Translations under genes and position numbers: made by a program
The notes under the pieces: generated by a model
What the model saw: only the letters and a program-made list of their open reading frames with translations
The model's database searches: none
What the model was told of the DNA's origin: nothing
Virus record (IMG/VR): IMGVR_UViG_3300022921_001235
Span: 1-61,620 of that record
Reading direction: 5' to 3' (one strand)
DNA length: 61,620 nt
Source: a virus
Part shown: positions 1-7,434 of the stretch, piece after piece
How positions within the stretch are numbered: the first letter of the stretch is position 1
Layout of the letters: the number at the start of each line of letters is the position of its first letter

Positions 1-202
1 CATCTATCCACATCTCACGCACAAGATACACACCTACAGGCAAGCCTACAAACGCAATCGCAAAGACAAATGCAATGAATGCGCCGGCGCCTTTAAATAG
101 TGTGTTTGCATAGGCTGCGCCAAATGACACTGCTGCAATATAAGCAAGACTGCAAACAGGCCAAGCAAGATTTTTAAGAAAGTGTTTCCATACTCGATTC
201 AT
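1..202 (-). CDS. Partial small membrane protein
   Basis: Open reading frame running off the left edge; it starts at 202 (MNRVWKHFLKN...). The 67 visible codons give a short basic N-terminus and then two hydrophobic stretches (about residues 14-32 and 38-60), so an inner-membrane protein is likely. The next gene upstream ends at 207, so the two are probably cotranscribed. The C-terminus is outside the window. No family recognised. Confidence 0.55.
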   Translation of the reverse strand, partial: MNRVWKHFLKNLAWPVCSLAYIAAVSFGAAYANTLFKGAGAFIAFVFAIAFVGLPVGVYLVREMWID

Positions 203-206
203 ATTC

Positions 207-1043
207 TTATACCTTATATAGTTTTACATAGTTTAGACGGGTTTCGTTTACTTCGAACAACTTGTTCTTAGTCTGTGCTTTTACCTTAGCCTTACAGCGT
301 AGCATAGCACCTACATCATATGCAAACTTGTTCATGAAGCTCACTAGGTTACCTTCTGTAGTAACCGCAGTGTAGTTGTAGCTCTCCCACCGGGCGCTGT
401 AACGACGGTCAAGGATAGCAATCACTGCTTCTACACTATCCTTCTCTGCACCTAAATGTTTGCTGTCGCGATACTCAACACGGATTTCTTTTTTAAGATT
501 GCTTTCGTGTTGATCACGTTTGATAAACTCTGGAGCAAAAGCAATACGACCCATACCGCACTTAAACGGTACTTCGTCTTGCGATAGTTCTTTTACCATA
601 TCAGCTTTGAAGCCGTCTAGCTCACCTAGTCCAAGCATTACATACCGACGCATCCACTTGAGTGCTTCTTGTACATTAGCATAGTCTTCTTCAGTAGGCT
701 CAAACATCTCAAAGTCGCTTGGATGCCATTGTGCATTAGAAGAATTAAGTTTGTTATCCCAGTAAAACTTAACAAGACTTATGTTGTCAAACCGTGTCTT
801 GTTTTCTTCTGTGCTAAATCGACGAGTGTCTTTGATGTAAGTATTGTTGTTGATGCGGTATGCTGCATATGCTACAGCAAGAGCTTCTGTGAGGGGTACA
901 GCCTTAGGAGGAAGTGGCACGTAGTAATGCACTTTATTATTTGTCTCGTCATCAAGCTCGTATTCGAGTTCCAGGCTCTTGAACTCTGCCTTGCTCATAC
1001 TACCCCAATCAAGAGTGTTTGGATCGTGAAGTGTATTTCTCAT
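207..1043 (-). CDS. Conserved-looking phage protein of unknown function
   Basis: 278 residues from the ATG at 1043. This start is preferred over an in-frame ATG 20 codons upstream because a strong GGAGG lies just before it and a sigma70-like promoter sits at 1075-1103. The protein is soluble and mixed-charge, rich in Lys, Glu, Asn and aromatic residues, with no signal peptide or membrane segment. I do not recognise a domain. It follows the methylase gene and is transcribed separately or by read-through. Confidence 0.7.
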   Translation of the reverse strand: MRNTLHDPNTLDWGSMSKAEFKSLELEYELDDETNNKVHYYVPLPPKAVPLTEALAVAYAAYRINNNTYIKDTRRFSTEENKTRFDNISLVKFYWDNKLNSSNAQWHPSDFEMFEPTEEDYANVQEALKWMRRYVMLGLGELDGFKADMVKELSQDEVPFKCGMGRIAFAPEFIKRDQHESNLKKEIRVEYRDSKHLGAEKDSVEAVIAILDRRYSARWESYNYTAVTTEGNLVSFMNKFAYDVGAMLRCKAKVKAQTKNKLFEVNETRLNYVKLYKV

Positions 1044-1074
1044 GTGTGCCTCCGTGTGTTTGTGCCTATACACT

Positions 1075-1103
1075 TTTATAGCATACAGACACACACTTGT
1101 CAA
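1075..1103 (-). promoter_or_regulatory. Sigma70-like promoter
   Basis: TTGACA (1098-1103), 17-base spacer, TATAAA (1075-1080), reading toward the gene that starts at 1043. It overlaps the last codons of the methylase gene. Confidence 0.7.
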
Positions 1104-2038
1104 CCAACAACTTCACATAATCCATTGGCAAATACTTCAACCGGTTTTACTATAGTTGAATGTAATAATATTTCTTTGGCTGCTTTTGCCGTGCGTGTGT
1201 CGTTTCCATCTTTGTCTTTTTCTGTAGCTCTTCGCCCAGCTGTATATTTTATATCAAAGTAACTATCATTTAGATGTGCTTTGTGTGTATCAAAGAATCC
1301 ATCCTGTGCATCATCTCTATTACAATAAAATACAATATCGCCAGCCAAATCTTTTTGCACACAATACTCGATTAGAGTTTGGTGATCTGCATCGGTAAAT
1401 CCTTCGCCATAACTTGTAAAACTATCTCTATAAGGCGGATCATAAAAGAAAAACGCACGTTCGCCTGCTACTGCATCGCTTGCTACTTTCCAGTCTCCAC
1501 AATAAACATCTACTTTCTGTAAAAATGTATGCCATTCTATTACATTTTCTTTGTCATACACTGTTGTCTTTTGATTACCTAATCCAAATGGTGTATCAAA
1601 TCTGCCATTTGCACGTTTGGTAGTTTGCCAAATACCATTAAATGCTGTTTTCATTAGGAAGTAAAGTGTAGCACTTTCTTCTGTAGTAGTCCAGTTGTGT
1701 ACATTGGTTGCATATGGTGTACGAAGATTGTAAAACCATTCTTTACGTTTGGCTTTATCTAAAGGAATATATTGTGCTTCGAGTGCATCCATACGTTTAA
1801 TAAAGTTATCAACATCATTTTTAATAGCGTTGTAAATACCAACTAGTTCTTCTTTAACATCATTGATAACAAACCTTTTTACATCCGGACAGTTTTCATA
1901 TACCCAAATAGTCATTGCTCCGCCACCAAAAAATGGCTCAACAAATGTGTCGTAGCCACTAGTTGGAATACCTGGGTTATCCAAATATTTGGGTATCATT
2001 TTGTTTTTTCCGCCTGCCCACATGTATAATGGTTTCAT
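1100..2038 (-). CDS. dam: DNA adenine methyltransferase, D12 class (Dam/DpnII-like)
   Basis: 312 residues. It transfers a methyl group from S-adenosylmethionine to N6 of adenine in DNA. Visible motifs: N-terminal WAGGK (residues 7-11), AdoMet-binding FVEPFFGGG (32-40) and catalytic DPPY (200-203), in the alpha-class order of Dam, DpnII and EcoRV methylases. It overlaps the upstream nuclease gene by 4 bases (2035-2038), so the two are translationally coupled. The likely role is to protect phage DNA from the adjacent EcoRI-like nuclease, from host nucleases, or both. The family call is firm; the target sequence is not readable from the protein. Confidence 0.93.
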   Translation of the reverse strand: MKPLYMWAGGKNKMIPKYLDNPGIPTSGYDTFVEPFFGGGAMTIWVYENCPDVKRFVINDVKEELVGIYNAIKNDVDNFIKRMDALEAQYIPLDKAKRKEWFYNLRTPYATNVHNWTTTEESATLYFLMKTAFNGIWQTTKRANGRFDTPFGLGNQKTTVYDKENVIEWHTFLQKVDVYCGDWKVASDAVAGERAFFFYDPPYRDSFTSYGEGFTDADHQTLIEYCVQKDLAGDIVFYCNRDDAQDGFFDTHKAHLNDSYFDIKYTAGRRATEKDKDGNDTRTAKAAKEILLHSTIVKPVEVFANGLCEVVG

Positions 2039-2541
2039 AACGTTCCTTCTAATGTTTCTTGCATTATAGCACTAACTTGATCAAATGTAAAGCCTTCGGG
2101 TGACATATAAAACTTGAAGTTTTCGCCTAACATAATGTTTGCTTTGCGCCGGAGATTATCTAAACATTGTCCTTGTGCAGAGCCTGGACCGCTGCAAAAT
2201 GTTACATATACTACATCTGGATTAATATGTTTTGCTGTACAAGCATTGTCCCACCAACGTTCGTATGCATTGCCGCCAAGTCCTTGTTTCTTGGCTTCAA
2301 ATACTGCTACTAGTTTGTCGCCTTTGAACCATGCGCCGCCATCTGGTGCAAATCCAAAACAGTTGTCGCCAACATATTTTATTTTATCTTCATAAGAAAA
2401 CTGTTTGATCATCTTAAGATCAGGTACTCGAATATTATCTCTAGATTCTTTAAGTTGTTTATCAAGTTTGGAACTATCTGCATCTAATGCAGTTGTACCT
2501 GATTGGATGCCGCCTTTAAAGTTGTTTACACGTTGTGACAT
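2035..2541 (-). CDS. EcoRI-like type II restriction endonuclease (putative)
   Basis: 168 residues. The core reads PDGG (66-69), then VFEAKKQG (80-87), then GNAYER (90-95). EcoRI has the same order: PDGG with metal-binding Asp91, AEAKHQG with catalytic Glu111 and Lys113, then GNAIER, whose Asn141, Glu144 and Arg145 contact the AATT bases. Here these would be D67, E82, K84, N91, E94 and R95. The protein is much shorter than EcoRI (277), with shorter connecting segments. It is first in an operon with the adenine methylase. The fold and pairing support a restriction-modification system; activity and site are inference. A methyl-directed or defective relative is possible. Confidence 0.72.
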   Translation of the reverse strand: MSQRVNNFKGGIQSGTTALDADSSKLDKQLKESRDNIRVPDLKMIKQFSYEDKIKYVGDNCFGFAPDGGAWFKGDKLVAVFEAKKQGLGGNAYERWWDNACTAKHINPDVVYVTFCSGPGSAQGQCLDNLRRKANIMLGENFKFYMSPEGFTFDQVSAIMQETLEGTL

Positions 2542-2570
2542 GTGGTACCTTTCTGTTTTGCCTTAGTATT

Positions 2571-2598
2571 AATATAGTGTATTTTGATTTAACGTCAA
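2571..2598 (-). promoter_or_regulatory. Sigma70-like promoter for the nuclease-methylase operon
   Basis: TTGACG (2593-2598), 16-base spacer, TATATT (2571-2576), about 30 bases before the nuclease start at 2541. Confidence 0.6.
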
Positions 2599-2996
2599 CC
2601 AGTTTGTGTCCATTTTAAGTGAGCAAGACGTTCTTTTTCTGCCCAGCGTATAAACAATCCGGGCTCGCGTCCCATTGCTTCGATTTCACTAGGTTTGTCC
2701 CAGTAATCCATGCCTGCTTCGTTGTCTTGTGTTAGTTCACCTAGTTCATACTGTTTTACATGCACCATTTCGTGTGCAAGTGTACACAGCATTTCACGCA
2801 TGTTAAGAGTACGCTTGATATCTACTTCGTATTCGCTGTCTTCTAGCTCTGTGCAATAGCCGTAGTTCTCGTCATTGCTCATACGCCGAAAGTTGATTTC
2901 AACTGTAGGATTAACATTGAATTTTTCGCAGACAAACGCAGCCATGCTAAGTGCATACTTGCGTTGATTGCGTGTTCCGCCATTTACTGTGATCAT
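2595..2996 (-). CDS. SprT-like zinc metallopeptidase-domain protein
   Basis: 133 residues with a zincin motif HEMVH (residues 75-79) in the context TLAHEMVHVKQYE, and a following acidic helix containing E98 and conserved-looking aromatic residues. SprT/Spartan-like proteases bind zinc through HExxH and a third downstream ligand. Small versions occur in many phages with unknown targets. It overlaps the GIY-YIG gene by 4 bases. No signal peptide, so it should act in the cytoplasm. Family call good, substrate unknown. Confidence 0.75.
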   Translation of the reverse strand: MITVNGGTRNQRKYALSMAAFVCEKFNVNPTVEINFRRMSNDENYGYCTELEDSEYEVDIKRTLNMREMLCTLAHEMVHVKQYELGELTQDNEAGMDYWDKPSEIEAMGREPGLFIRWAEKERLAHLKWTQTG

Positions 2997-3376
2997 TGTG
3001 TCTCATCATTTGCTAATGGTTGCAGTAAATGTATTAATCCTGTTTCAACAGCACCAATACCTGTTTCGCTTGTCATTACAATATAACAAAACTTTAGTTT
3101 AGTCAAGTCTAAAATACCGTATTTTTCTCTAAATGCTTTGAAACCTCTTGTGTCTCTTGCATTACGGAACTCGCCCAAAAACTTTTCTTTGTGCATTTTT
3201 TGTCTATCGCGGATGAAACCTTTGCCAACATAAAATACATCATCGTCGTCATAAATGACATATACCCCACGGCTTTTTTTAACTGCTAAATCAGGACGTT
3301 CGCTCCAGTTGGTGTATTCTACTTGTGCTGGAATATCATAGAAAGATAGTATCTTGCTGATAGTTTCGCCGATCAT
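2993..3376 (-). CDS. GIY-YIG nuclease-domain protein
   Basis: 127 residues. GVY (37-39) and YVG (49-51) form the GIY-YIG strand pair, followed by a basic segment with Arg and Lys (about 55-66) and a late ETGLIHLLQPLAN stretch (111-123) carrying the catalytic Glu and terminal Asn typical of the family. Known members are homing endonucleases, UvrC, and small phage proteins without a DNA-binding tail. This one is a stand-alone domain with about 35 residues in front. It overlaps both neighbours by 4 bases in one operon (3672 to 2595). Confidence 0.8.
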   Translation of the reverse strand: MIGETISKILSFYDIPAQVEYTNWSERPDLAVKKSRGVYVIYDDDDVFYVGKGFIRDRQKMHKEKFLGEFRNARDTRGFKAFREKYGILDLTKLKFCYIVMTSETGIGAVETGLIHLLQPLANDETQ

Positions 3377-3672
3377 ACTTGCACCGGAGTTTTGCCTGTG
3401 ATTAAGTACATTTTCTTTATAATAGCACTTACATCTGCTTCTGTCAAGTAACCTTTTACACTATCATCTTCATCTGTAATGCCAGGCAGATGTGTAAAGT
3501 AGCCGTTTTTAAGTACAGCAATCTCATAAGGAGCAGTTTTTTTACCGTATGCACCTTTGCCACTGATAATGCTGAGTTCATAGTCATCGCCAAAACTCAG
3601 CACACATTGATAGGAGCCGGGGTGATCGACTTTTTCAATCATTTCAAAACTTGATAATTCTAATACAGCCAT
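3373..3672 (-). CDS. Hypothetical phage protein, 99 aa
   Basis: First gene of a three-gene operon behind the promoter at 3693-3721; an SD-like GGAGG lies just before the ATG. The N-terminal 60 residues look like a small beta-rich domain (alternating hydrophobic residues, with FGDDYELSI and APYEIAVL segments), followed by a helix with DVSAIIKKMY. No family recognised. Confidence 0.6.
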   Translation of the reverse strand: MAVLELSSFEMIEKVDHPGSYQCVLSFGDDYELSIISGKGAYGKKTAPYEIAVLKNGYFTHLPGITDEDDSVKGYLTEADVSAIIKKMYLITGKTPVQV

Positions 3673-3692
3673 TGTACCCTCCTGTTAACTAT

Positions 3693-3721
3693 TTTATAAC
3701 ACAAAAAGCAACAACTGTCAA
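3693..3721 (-). promoter_or_regulatory. Sigma70-like promoter
   Basis: TTGACA (3716-3721), 17-base spacer, TATAAA (3693-3698), driving the 3672-to-2595 operon. It lies directly after the IF-1 stop codon. Confidence 0.7.
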
Positions 3722-3722
3722 C

Positions 3723-3941
3723 CTAGATTCTAAATGTAATGCGTCCTTTGTCAAGGTCGTAAGGTGTCATTTCAATCTTTACCTTGTCGCCTAGAACTAG
3801 TCTAATTCTAAAACGGCGCATTTTGCCGCCTGTATAACAAGTTACAATATGTCCATTTTCAAGTTCTACTTTAAACATTTGGTTTGGTAGCACATCTATA
3901 ATACTACCTTCTACTTCTATTGTGTCATCACTCTTCGCCAT
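3723..3941 (-). CDS. infA: Translation initiation factor IF-1
   Basis: 72 residues, the normal IF-1 length. It aligns along its whole length with bacterial IF-1: start [12 protein letters not shown], then [38 protein letters not shown] and end [10 protein letters not shown]-1 is an OB-fold protein that sits in the 30S A site during initiation. All landmark segments are present, so it should be functional. It is the last gene of an operon with an AbrB-like protein, overlapping that gene by 14 bases. A phage copy could bias initiation toward phage messages; that role is inference. Confidence 0.95.
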   Translation of the reverse strand: MAKSDDTIEVEGSIIDVLPNQMFKVELENGHIVTCYTGGKMRRFRIRLVLGDKVKIEMTPYDLDKGRITFRI

Positions 3942-4116
3942 TATCTACCTTAGTAATAACGATTGTACCGTTCTCTATCACAAACTTCAATGTGTCTCCT
4001 TCTTTCCATCCTTGAGATTCCATAATCTCAGGTGGTATTGTCATATTAACATTATCCGGGTCTCCGTCAATGTCTTGAAATATTTCATCTACGTTGTATG
4101 TTAGTCTATTTACCAT
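3928..4116 (-). CDS. AbrB/SpoVT-like DNA-binding protein
   Basis: 62 residues. The segment [22 protein letters not shown] followed by GTIVITKV fits the swapped-hairpin AbrB/MazE fold, which usually dimerises and binds DNA. No toxin gene lies beside it, so it is more likely a phage transcription regulator than an antitoxin. Similar short proteins occur in T4-like marine phages. It overlaps the 71-aa gene upstream and IF-1 downstream. Confidence 0.72.
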   Translation of the reverse strand: MVNRLTYNVDEIFQDIDGDPDNVNMTIPPEIMESQGWKEGDTLKFVIENGTIVITKVDNGEE

Positions 4117-4321
4117 TAGTTTTCACTCCAATAGTATTTAACATTTCAACTGCATCAGGAAACTCGTCCATATTCCGGATAGACTCTTCAAGTTGATCTT
4201 GAGTTTCAATGCTTGCAATCGAATCTATTTGTTCCCACATCAAAGAGTGTGTACGATAAGGTTGATTGATGGTAGTGTGTAGGCTCCAGTCAATTTTTGC
4301 TGGCTTTTCAAAATTGTTCAT
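4106..4321 (-). CDS. Hypothetical protein, 71 aa
   Basis: Small acidic, probably helical protein; the second half (DQLEESIRNMDEFPDAVEMLNTIG) is amphipathic. It overlaps the 241-aa gene by 4 bases and the AbrB-like gene by 11 bases, so it is translationally coupled in the same early operon. No family recognised. Confidence 0.55.
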   Translation of the reverse strand: MNNFEKPAKIDWSLHTTINQPYRTHSLMWEQIDSIASIETQDQLEESIRNMDEFPDAVEMLNTIGVKTNGK

Positions 4322-5043
4322 TTGTTACTCCAAACACTTGCGTAATAACCTTTTCCGTGAGTATCGCCGCCGTCGTTGTCTACGTCAACATCGTTGTACA
4401 AAATACTAGTAACAGTGTCTTCTCCGTTTGGATATTCAGTAAAAATAACTTTTAGTTTCTTAGGATCAAACTCACCAAAAGTTTCAAAACGCCCTTCAAA
4501 GAACGTGCCGTTTTCACTGCTGGTCATCTGTAGTGTGTAATCACCTTCGTTGCCAAAGTCTTCGTCCGACTCTACTAGATCAACTTCATAGTCGGTGGCT
4601 TCCATAACACCGTCTAGATATTCTTGTAGTTCTTCACTATCAACAACTTCACTAACAATATCAGCATTATAATCGCCAGTGCTGATTTCTTCAATGGTTA
4701 CTCTAGCACTACCATACTCTACACCATACTGATGCACAATTTCATTTGGTGCTTCATACCATGGATATTTGTAATCTTCATTATCAAACTCAGTGAGGAA
4801 GTCTGCCTCGGGCGGAACTACTTCAACATTATCAAAATCATAATCTTCTGGGTCTTCATTGACCATATAGTTTACAAGATCACTATCGCCATGTTCTTCA
4901 CAGATGGGTTGCCAAAAGTCATGCACAGCTTTGCTTACATTAATGTATGCACTCTCGCCACCGTACCCCCAAAGTTGAATACGATAGTAGCGTGGGCCTT
5001 TAAGTGTTTCTACCAGTTCTTGCTTTTCTTCTGATGTCGCCAT
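4318..5043 (-). CDS. Hypothetical acidic protein, 241 aa
   Basis: First gene of the operon ending in IF-1, behind the promoter at 5074-5102. Very acidic (long Asp/Glu-rich runs around residues 55-100 and 150-180) with many Tyr residues, and no signal peptide or membrane segment. The C-terminus ends GKGYYASVWSNK. Strong acidity could suit a nucleic-acid mimic, but nothing in the sequence proves it. No family recognised. Confidence 0.65.
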   Translation of the reverse strand: MATSEEKQELVETLKGPRYYRIQLWGYGGESAYINVSKAVHDFWQPICEEHGDSDLVNYMVNEDPEDYDFDNVEVVPPEADFLTEFDNEDYKYPWYEAPNEIVHQYGVEYGSARVTIEEISTGDYNADIVSEVVDSEELQEYLDGVMEATDYEVDLVESDEDFGNEGDYTLQMTSSENGTFFEGRFETFGEFDPKKLKVIFTEYPNGEDTVTSILYNDVDVDNDGGDTHGKGYYASVWSNK

Positions 5044-5073
5044 TCTTTAAATCCTCTTGGTTGCCTTTAGTTA

Positions 5074-5102
5074 AATATACAACAAGTTAAAAGGAATGTC
5101 AA
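5074..5102 (-). promoter_or_regulatory. Sigma70-like promoter, divergent over a gene start
   Basis: Minus-strand TTGACA (5097-5102), 17-base spacer, TATATT (5074-5079). The -35 box overlaps the ATG and first codon of the plus-strand gene at 5096, so the two transcription units share control DNA. Confidence 0.65.
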
Positions 5103-6019
5103 CCTTGAAAAGAACATTATTTGTAGTTACATGCCAACACGACAAATGGAAGTTTGAAATGATGTGCCGTAGTATTAGTGCATTTTTAGAGCCATGTCGT
5201 ATAGTGATTGTTCACAATGAAAGTGACAAAAAATACAATGAATGGTTAGAATGGTTTAACACTAATATTAATGAGACTTTGCTTTACAAGTTTAGTGTGG
5301 TTACCTATCCTGCTAGTAAGTTTTGGCCTAAAAATATTCCCCAGCACTTGGATTATGAATTAGAACTAGGTGGCTGGGTCGGACAACAGATGTTAAAAAT
5401 ATTAGGACATTCTGTTATAAAAACAGAAGAATATTTGATACTAGATAGTAAAAACTTTTTCTTTCGTCCTTATAATATTGATGATACGCCGTCTTGCAAT
5501 GCTCACGGAAACTGGACCCTCAAAGGTGTAACTGAATGGACAAAGCTCAGTTGTGAAAGACTAGGATTAATATATCCTGGACATCATCTAAAACTAAGAC
5601 CAAATGTTACACCCTACATATTTAAAACCCATGTTGCAAAACGTTTGGTAAAATATTTTAAAAGTGATATAAACTTTTACTGTTGGTTTGCTGAAACTGC
5701 ACTATTACCCGAAACAAGTCCAGCTGAGTTTATTCTTTATGATTTATTTGAACTTAGATTAGGACAACGATCAACTAACCCAGATGAGCCGATCACATAT
5801 TCAACTATATGGAGACATCAGCTATTGAAGGAAAAACAAACGCCCAAGCAGATAGCACATACTATAATCAAAGAGTACAATGACGGCGTAAAGCCCTGTC
5901 CAATTTCAGGATTTCATAGCGGTGTTGAACCGTTGTTAACACTAAAAGACGTTAAAGATATATTAAAAATACTTGACGTTGATTTTATAATGCCGACAAA
6001 TTCTTTGGGTCCTTTTTAA
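5096..6019 (+). CDS. Glycosyltransferase-like protein (DUF6492-like)
   Basis: 307 residues from an ATG with AAAAGGA in front. The order LFVVTCQHD (8-16), IVIVHNES, then LILDSKNFFFRP (about 123-134, with Asp-Ser-Lys in the place of a DxD metal motif) and a late SGFHSGVEP segment resembles the DUF6492 group of GT-A-type transferases found in marine phages and bacteria. It would add a sugar to a phage or host surface molecule or to DNA; the acceptor is unknown. It begins the plus-strand island. Confidence 0.6.
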   Translation: MSTLKRTLFVVTCQHDKWKFEMMCRSISAFLEPCRIVIVHNESDKKYNEWLEWFNTNINETLLYKFSVVTYPASKFWPKNIPQHLDYELELGGWVGQQMLKILGHSVIKTEEYLILDSKNFFFRPYNIDDTPSCNAHGNWTLKGVTEWTKLSCERLGLIYPGHHLKLRPNVTPYIFKTHVAKRLVKYFKSDINFYCWFAETALLPETSPAEFILYDLFELRLGQRSTNPDEPITYSTIWRHQLLKEKQTPKQIAHTIIKEYNDGVKPCPISGFHSGVEPLLTLKDVKDILKILDVDFIMPTNSLGPF

Positions 6020-6025
6020 TAAATA
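6018..6025 (+). promoter_or_regulatory. T4-type late promoter core (AATAAATA)
   Basis: AATAAATA 33 bases before the ATG at 6059, with a GAGGG ribosome site between. It matches the TAAATA core seen before other late-type genes here. Confidence 0.45.
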
Positions 6026-6058
6026 CATATGTAATAGCAGAGCGTGAGGGCGCACTTA

Positions 6059-6337
6059 ATGGACTTTTTAACTTTAGCAAGCGAAGTAGGATTTCCTATT
6101 GCTGGGGCATTAGCAGCCGGATATTTCGTTTTTTTAACACTCAAATTTATTCTAGGCGGCGTTGAAGACAGTGTAAAAACACTCAACGGTATTATTGGCT
6201 CGTTGGATAACCGTGTGCAAACTATGAACAACGACCTAGTTAAGATAGATGCACTGTTAAGTTATGCACTTGGAGTTAAGCCCAATATTGATAGAATAGC
6301 AGCAAATGAAGGAAAAGATGATGCCAGAAGAGACTAA
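6059..6337 (+). CDS. Small membrane protein with coiled coil, paralogue A
   Basis: 92 residues from the ATG at 6059, chosen over an in-frame ATG 5 codons earlier because GAGGG sits at a normal distance. One membrane segment (about residues 10-33, VGFPIAGALAAGYFVFLTLKF), then a helical tail (DNRVQTMNNDLVKIDALLSYALG). The layout matches the 126-aa protein at 6522, so they are paralogues. The size and topology could fit a phage holin-like or spanin-associated protein, which is not proven. Confidence 0.65.
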   Translation: MDFLTLASEVGFPIAGALAAGYFVFLTLKFILGGVEDSVKTLNGIIGSLDNRVQTMNNDLVKIDALLSYALGVKPNIDRIAANEGKDDARRD

Positions 6338-6521
6338 TGTAGACGACAAAGGTAAAATGGAAATCCAGTTGCGTATACTAGGAAATGAACTAGTAGCAAT
6401 AAAAATGTCAGTTGATGATTTCAAAATGAAATGGCTGTTTTTAGGAGTAGTTGCTATGTTAGCTGTAGGATGGGCGGCAAGTAGTTTTGGGCCAGACTTG
6501 ATCGGTATGTTCGGAGAGTAA
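6321..6521 (+). CDS. Small single-pass membrane protein
   Basis: 66 residues from the ATG at 6321, with AAGGAA 7 bases before; in-frame ATGs at 6306 and 6318 are alternatives. A charged helical half (KGKMEIQLRILGNELVAIKMSVDDFKMK) precedes one membrane segment (WLFLGVVAMLAVGWAASSFG). It overlaps the gene before it and its stop touches the next start. The TM topology is the reverse of its two neighbours, suggesting a three-part membrane complex. Confidence 0.6.
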   Translation: MPEETNVDDKGKMEIQLRILGNELVAIKMSVDDFKMKWLFLGVVAMLAVGWAASSFGPDLIGMFGE

Positions 6522-6902
6522 ATGGAGTTTGATATTTCAACTGCAATCAAAGACTTTGGCTTTCCAGTCATTGCTGCGTTTGGCATGGGATATTTCATCT
6601 TCTTTATCTGGAAGTGGGTAACAGAAACTATTGATCCAGTTATTGGACAAAGCATGGGTACACTTATACGTCTTGTTGACCGTGTGCGTATGTTGGACAA
6701 CGACATGATTAGACTTAACAGTAAGTTGAGCATGGTGTTAGAGCATAGGGGTGCGCTTAATCCAGAACAACAAGCGTTCTTAGACGAAGCAGTTGTAAAA
6801 TATCAAAGCCGCAGCGAAACGTTTAACTCAACTGGCAAGCCTGCACCGAAAGAAGACCCAAATAAGCCAGAACTAAAGAAAAGAACTTCACGCAATAACT
6901 AA
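6522..6902 (+). CDS. Small membrane protein with coiled coil, paralogue B
   Basis: 126 residues. The segment IKDFGFPVIAAFGMGYFIFFIWKW (about 9-32) mirrors the membrane segment of paralogue A, and RVRMLDNDMIRLNSKLSMVL mirrors its tail. A Pro- and Lys-rich C-terminus (EDPNKPELKKRTSRNN) is extra. Its ATG shares bases with the previous stop codon. Confidence 0.65.
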   Translation: MEFDISTAIKDFGFPVIAAFGMGYFIFFIWKWVTETIDPVIGQSMGTLIRLVDRVRMLDNDMIRLNSKLSMVLEHRGALNPEQQAFLDEAVVKYQSRSETFNSTGKPAPKEDPNKPELKKRTSRNN

Positions 6903-6910
6903 GTATTTTT

Positions 6911-7183
6911 ATGAGATACTATTTAGGACAATGCGAATACAAGTGGACACATGCCAATACTGATATGGAGAACATATGGATTAGGCGTGAACTTGGCGAT
7001 GATCTTTATCGTACAGTAGAAGAAAACAACTGGGAATGGAAACTTTTGCGTAGTAGCAGTACAAGTTTGCCCGGAGATGTATACTGCCGCTGTGATATAT
7101 ATGTAGACATTGATGATTCAAGACACGCAACTTTATTTGCATTAAAGTATACTCATGTAAAACTAGTGGAGAAAGTACAATGA
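6911..7183 (+). CDS. Hypothetical protein, 90 aa
   Basis: Soluble protein with five Trp residues and a CRCDIYVDIDD segment; the last bases overlap the next gene (7180). No signal peptide or family recognised. It belongs to the plus-strand island that starts with the glycosyltransferase-like gene. Confidence 0.55.
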   Translation: MRYYLGQCEYKWTHANTDMENIWIRRELGDDLYRTVEENNWEWKLLRSSSTSLPGDVYCRCDIYVDIDDSRHATLFALKYTHVKLVEKVQ

Positions 7184-7434
7184 TGTGGATGGATTATAAT
7201 ATAATGCAAGCCGGTGATAACTTTTGTATAGAAGGCGATTGGCCTGGAGAAGTAATGGGATTAGATAGGCAAGGAAATCCTGGTAATAAGGATCATCCGT
7301 TGTATAAACCAGGCGATGTGTTTATAGTAAACGAAAGTGGATGGTTAATAAAAACTGATCAAGTTAACGCACTGTTGTTAAAGCACGAGAATAGCGTTCA
7401 GCAACAATCTCAGCAACTTGATCAGAACACATAG
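7180..7434 (+). CDS. Hypothetical protein, 84 aa
   Basis: Begins MMWMDYNIMQAGDNF with GGAG 9 bases upstream; ends in a Gln-rich tail (SVQQQSQQLDQNT). Its last 71 bases overlap, head-on, the 3' end of the minus-strand hydrolase gene. The Gln-rich tail lies fully inside that overlap, so the tail may simply reflect antisense constraint. No family recognised. Confidence 0.5.
   Translation: MMWMDYNIMQAGDNFCIEGDWPGEVMGLDRQGNPGNKDHPLYKPGDVFIVNESGWLIKTDQVNALLLKHENSVQQQSQQLDQNT

Noticed and set aside
669-1262. Plus-strand frame of 197 codons over the left-end genes
   Set aside because: It lies antisense to the 278-aa and methylase genes and has Cys/Ile/Val-rich shadow composition with no start signal.
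3928-4116. Antitoxin of a MazEF-like pair
   Set aside because: The AbrB/MazE fold fits, but neighbours are IF-1 and a 71-aa acidic protein, neither toxin-like.
6059-6902. Confirmed holin-antiholin set
   Set aside because: Topology would fit, but no lysin is adjacent and no family signature was seen, so only a membrane complex is claimed.
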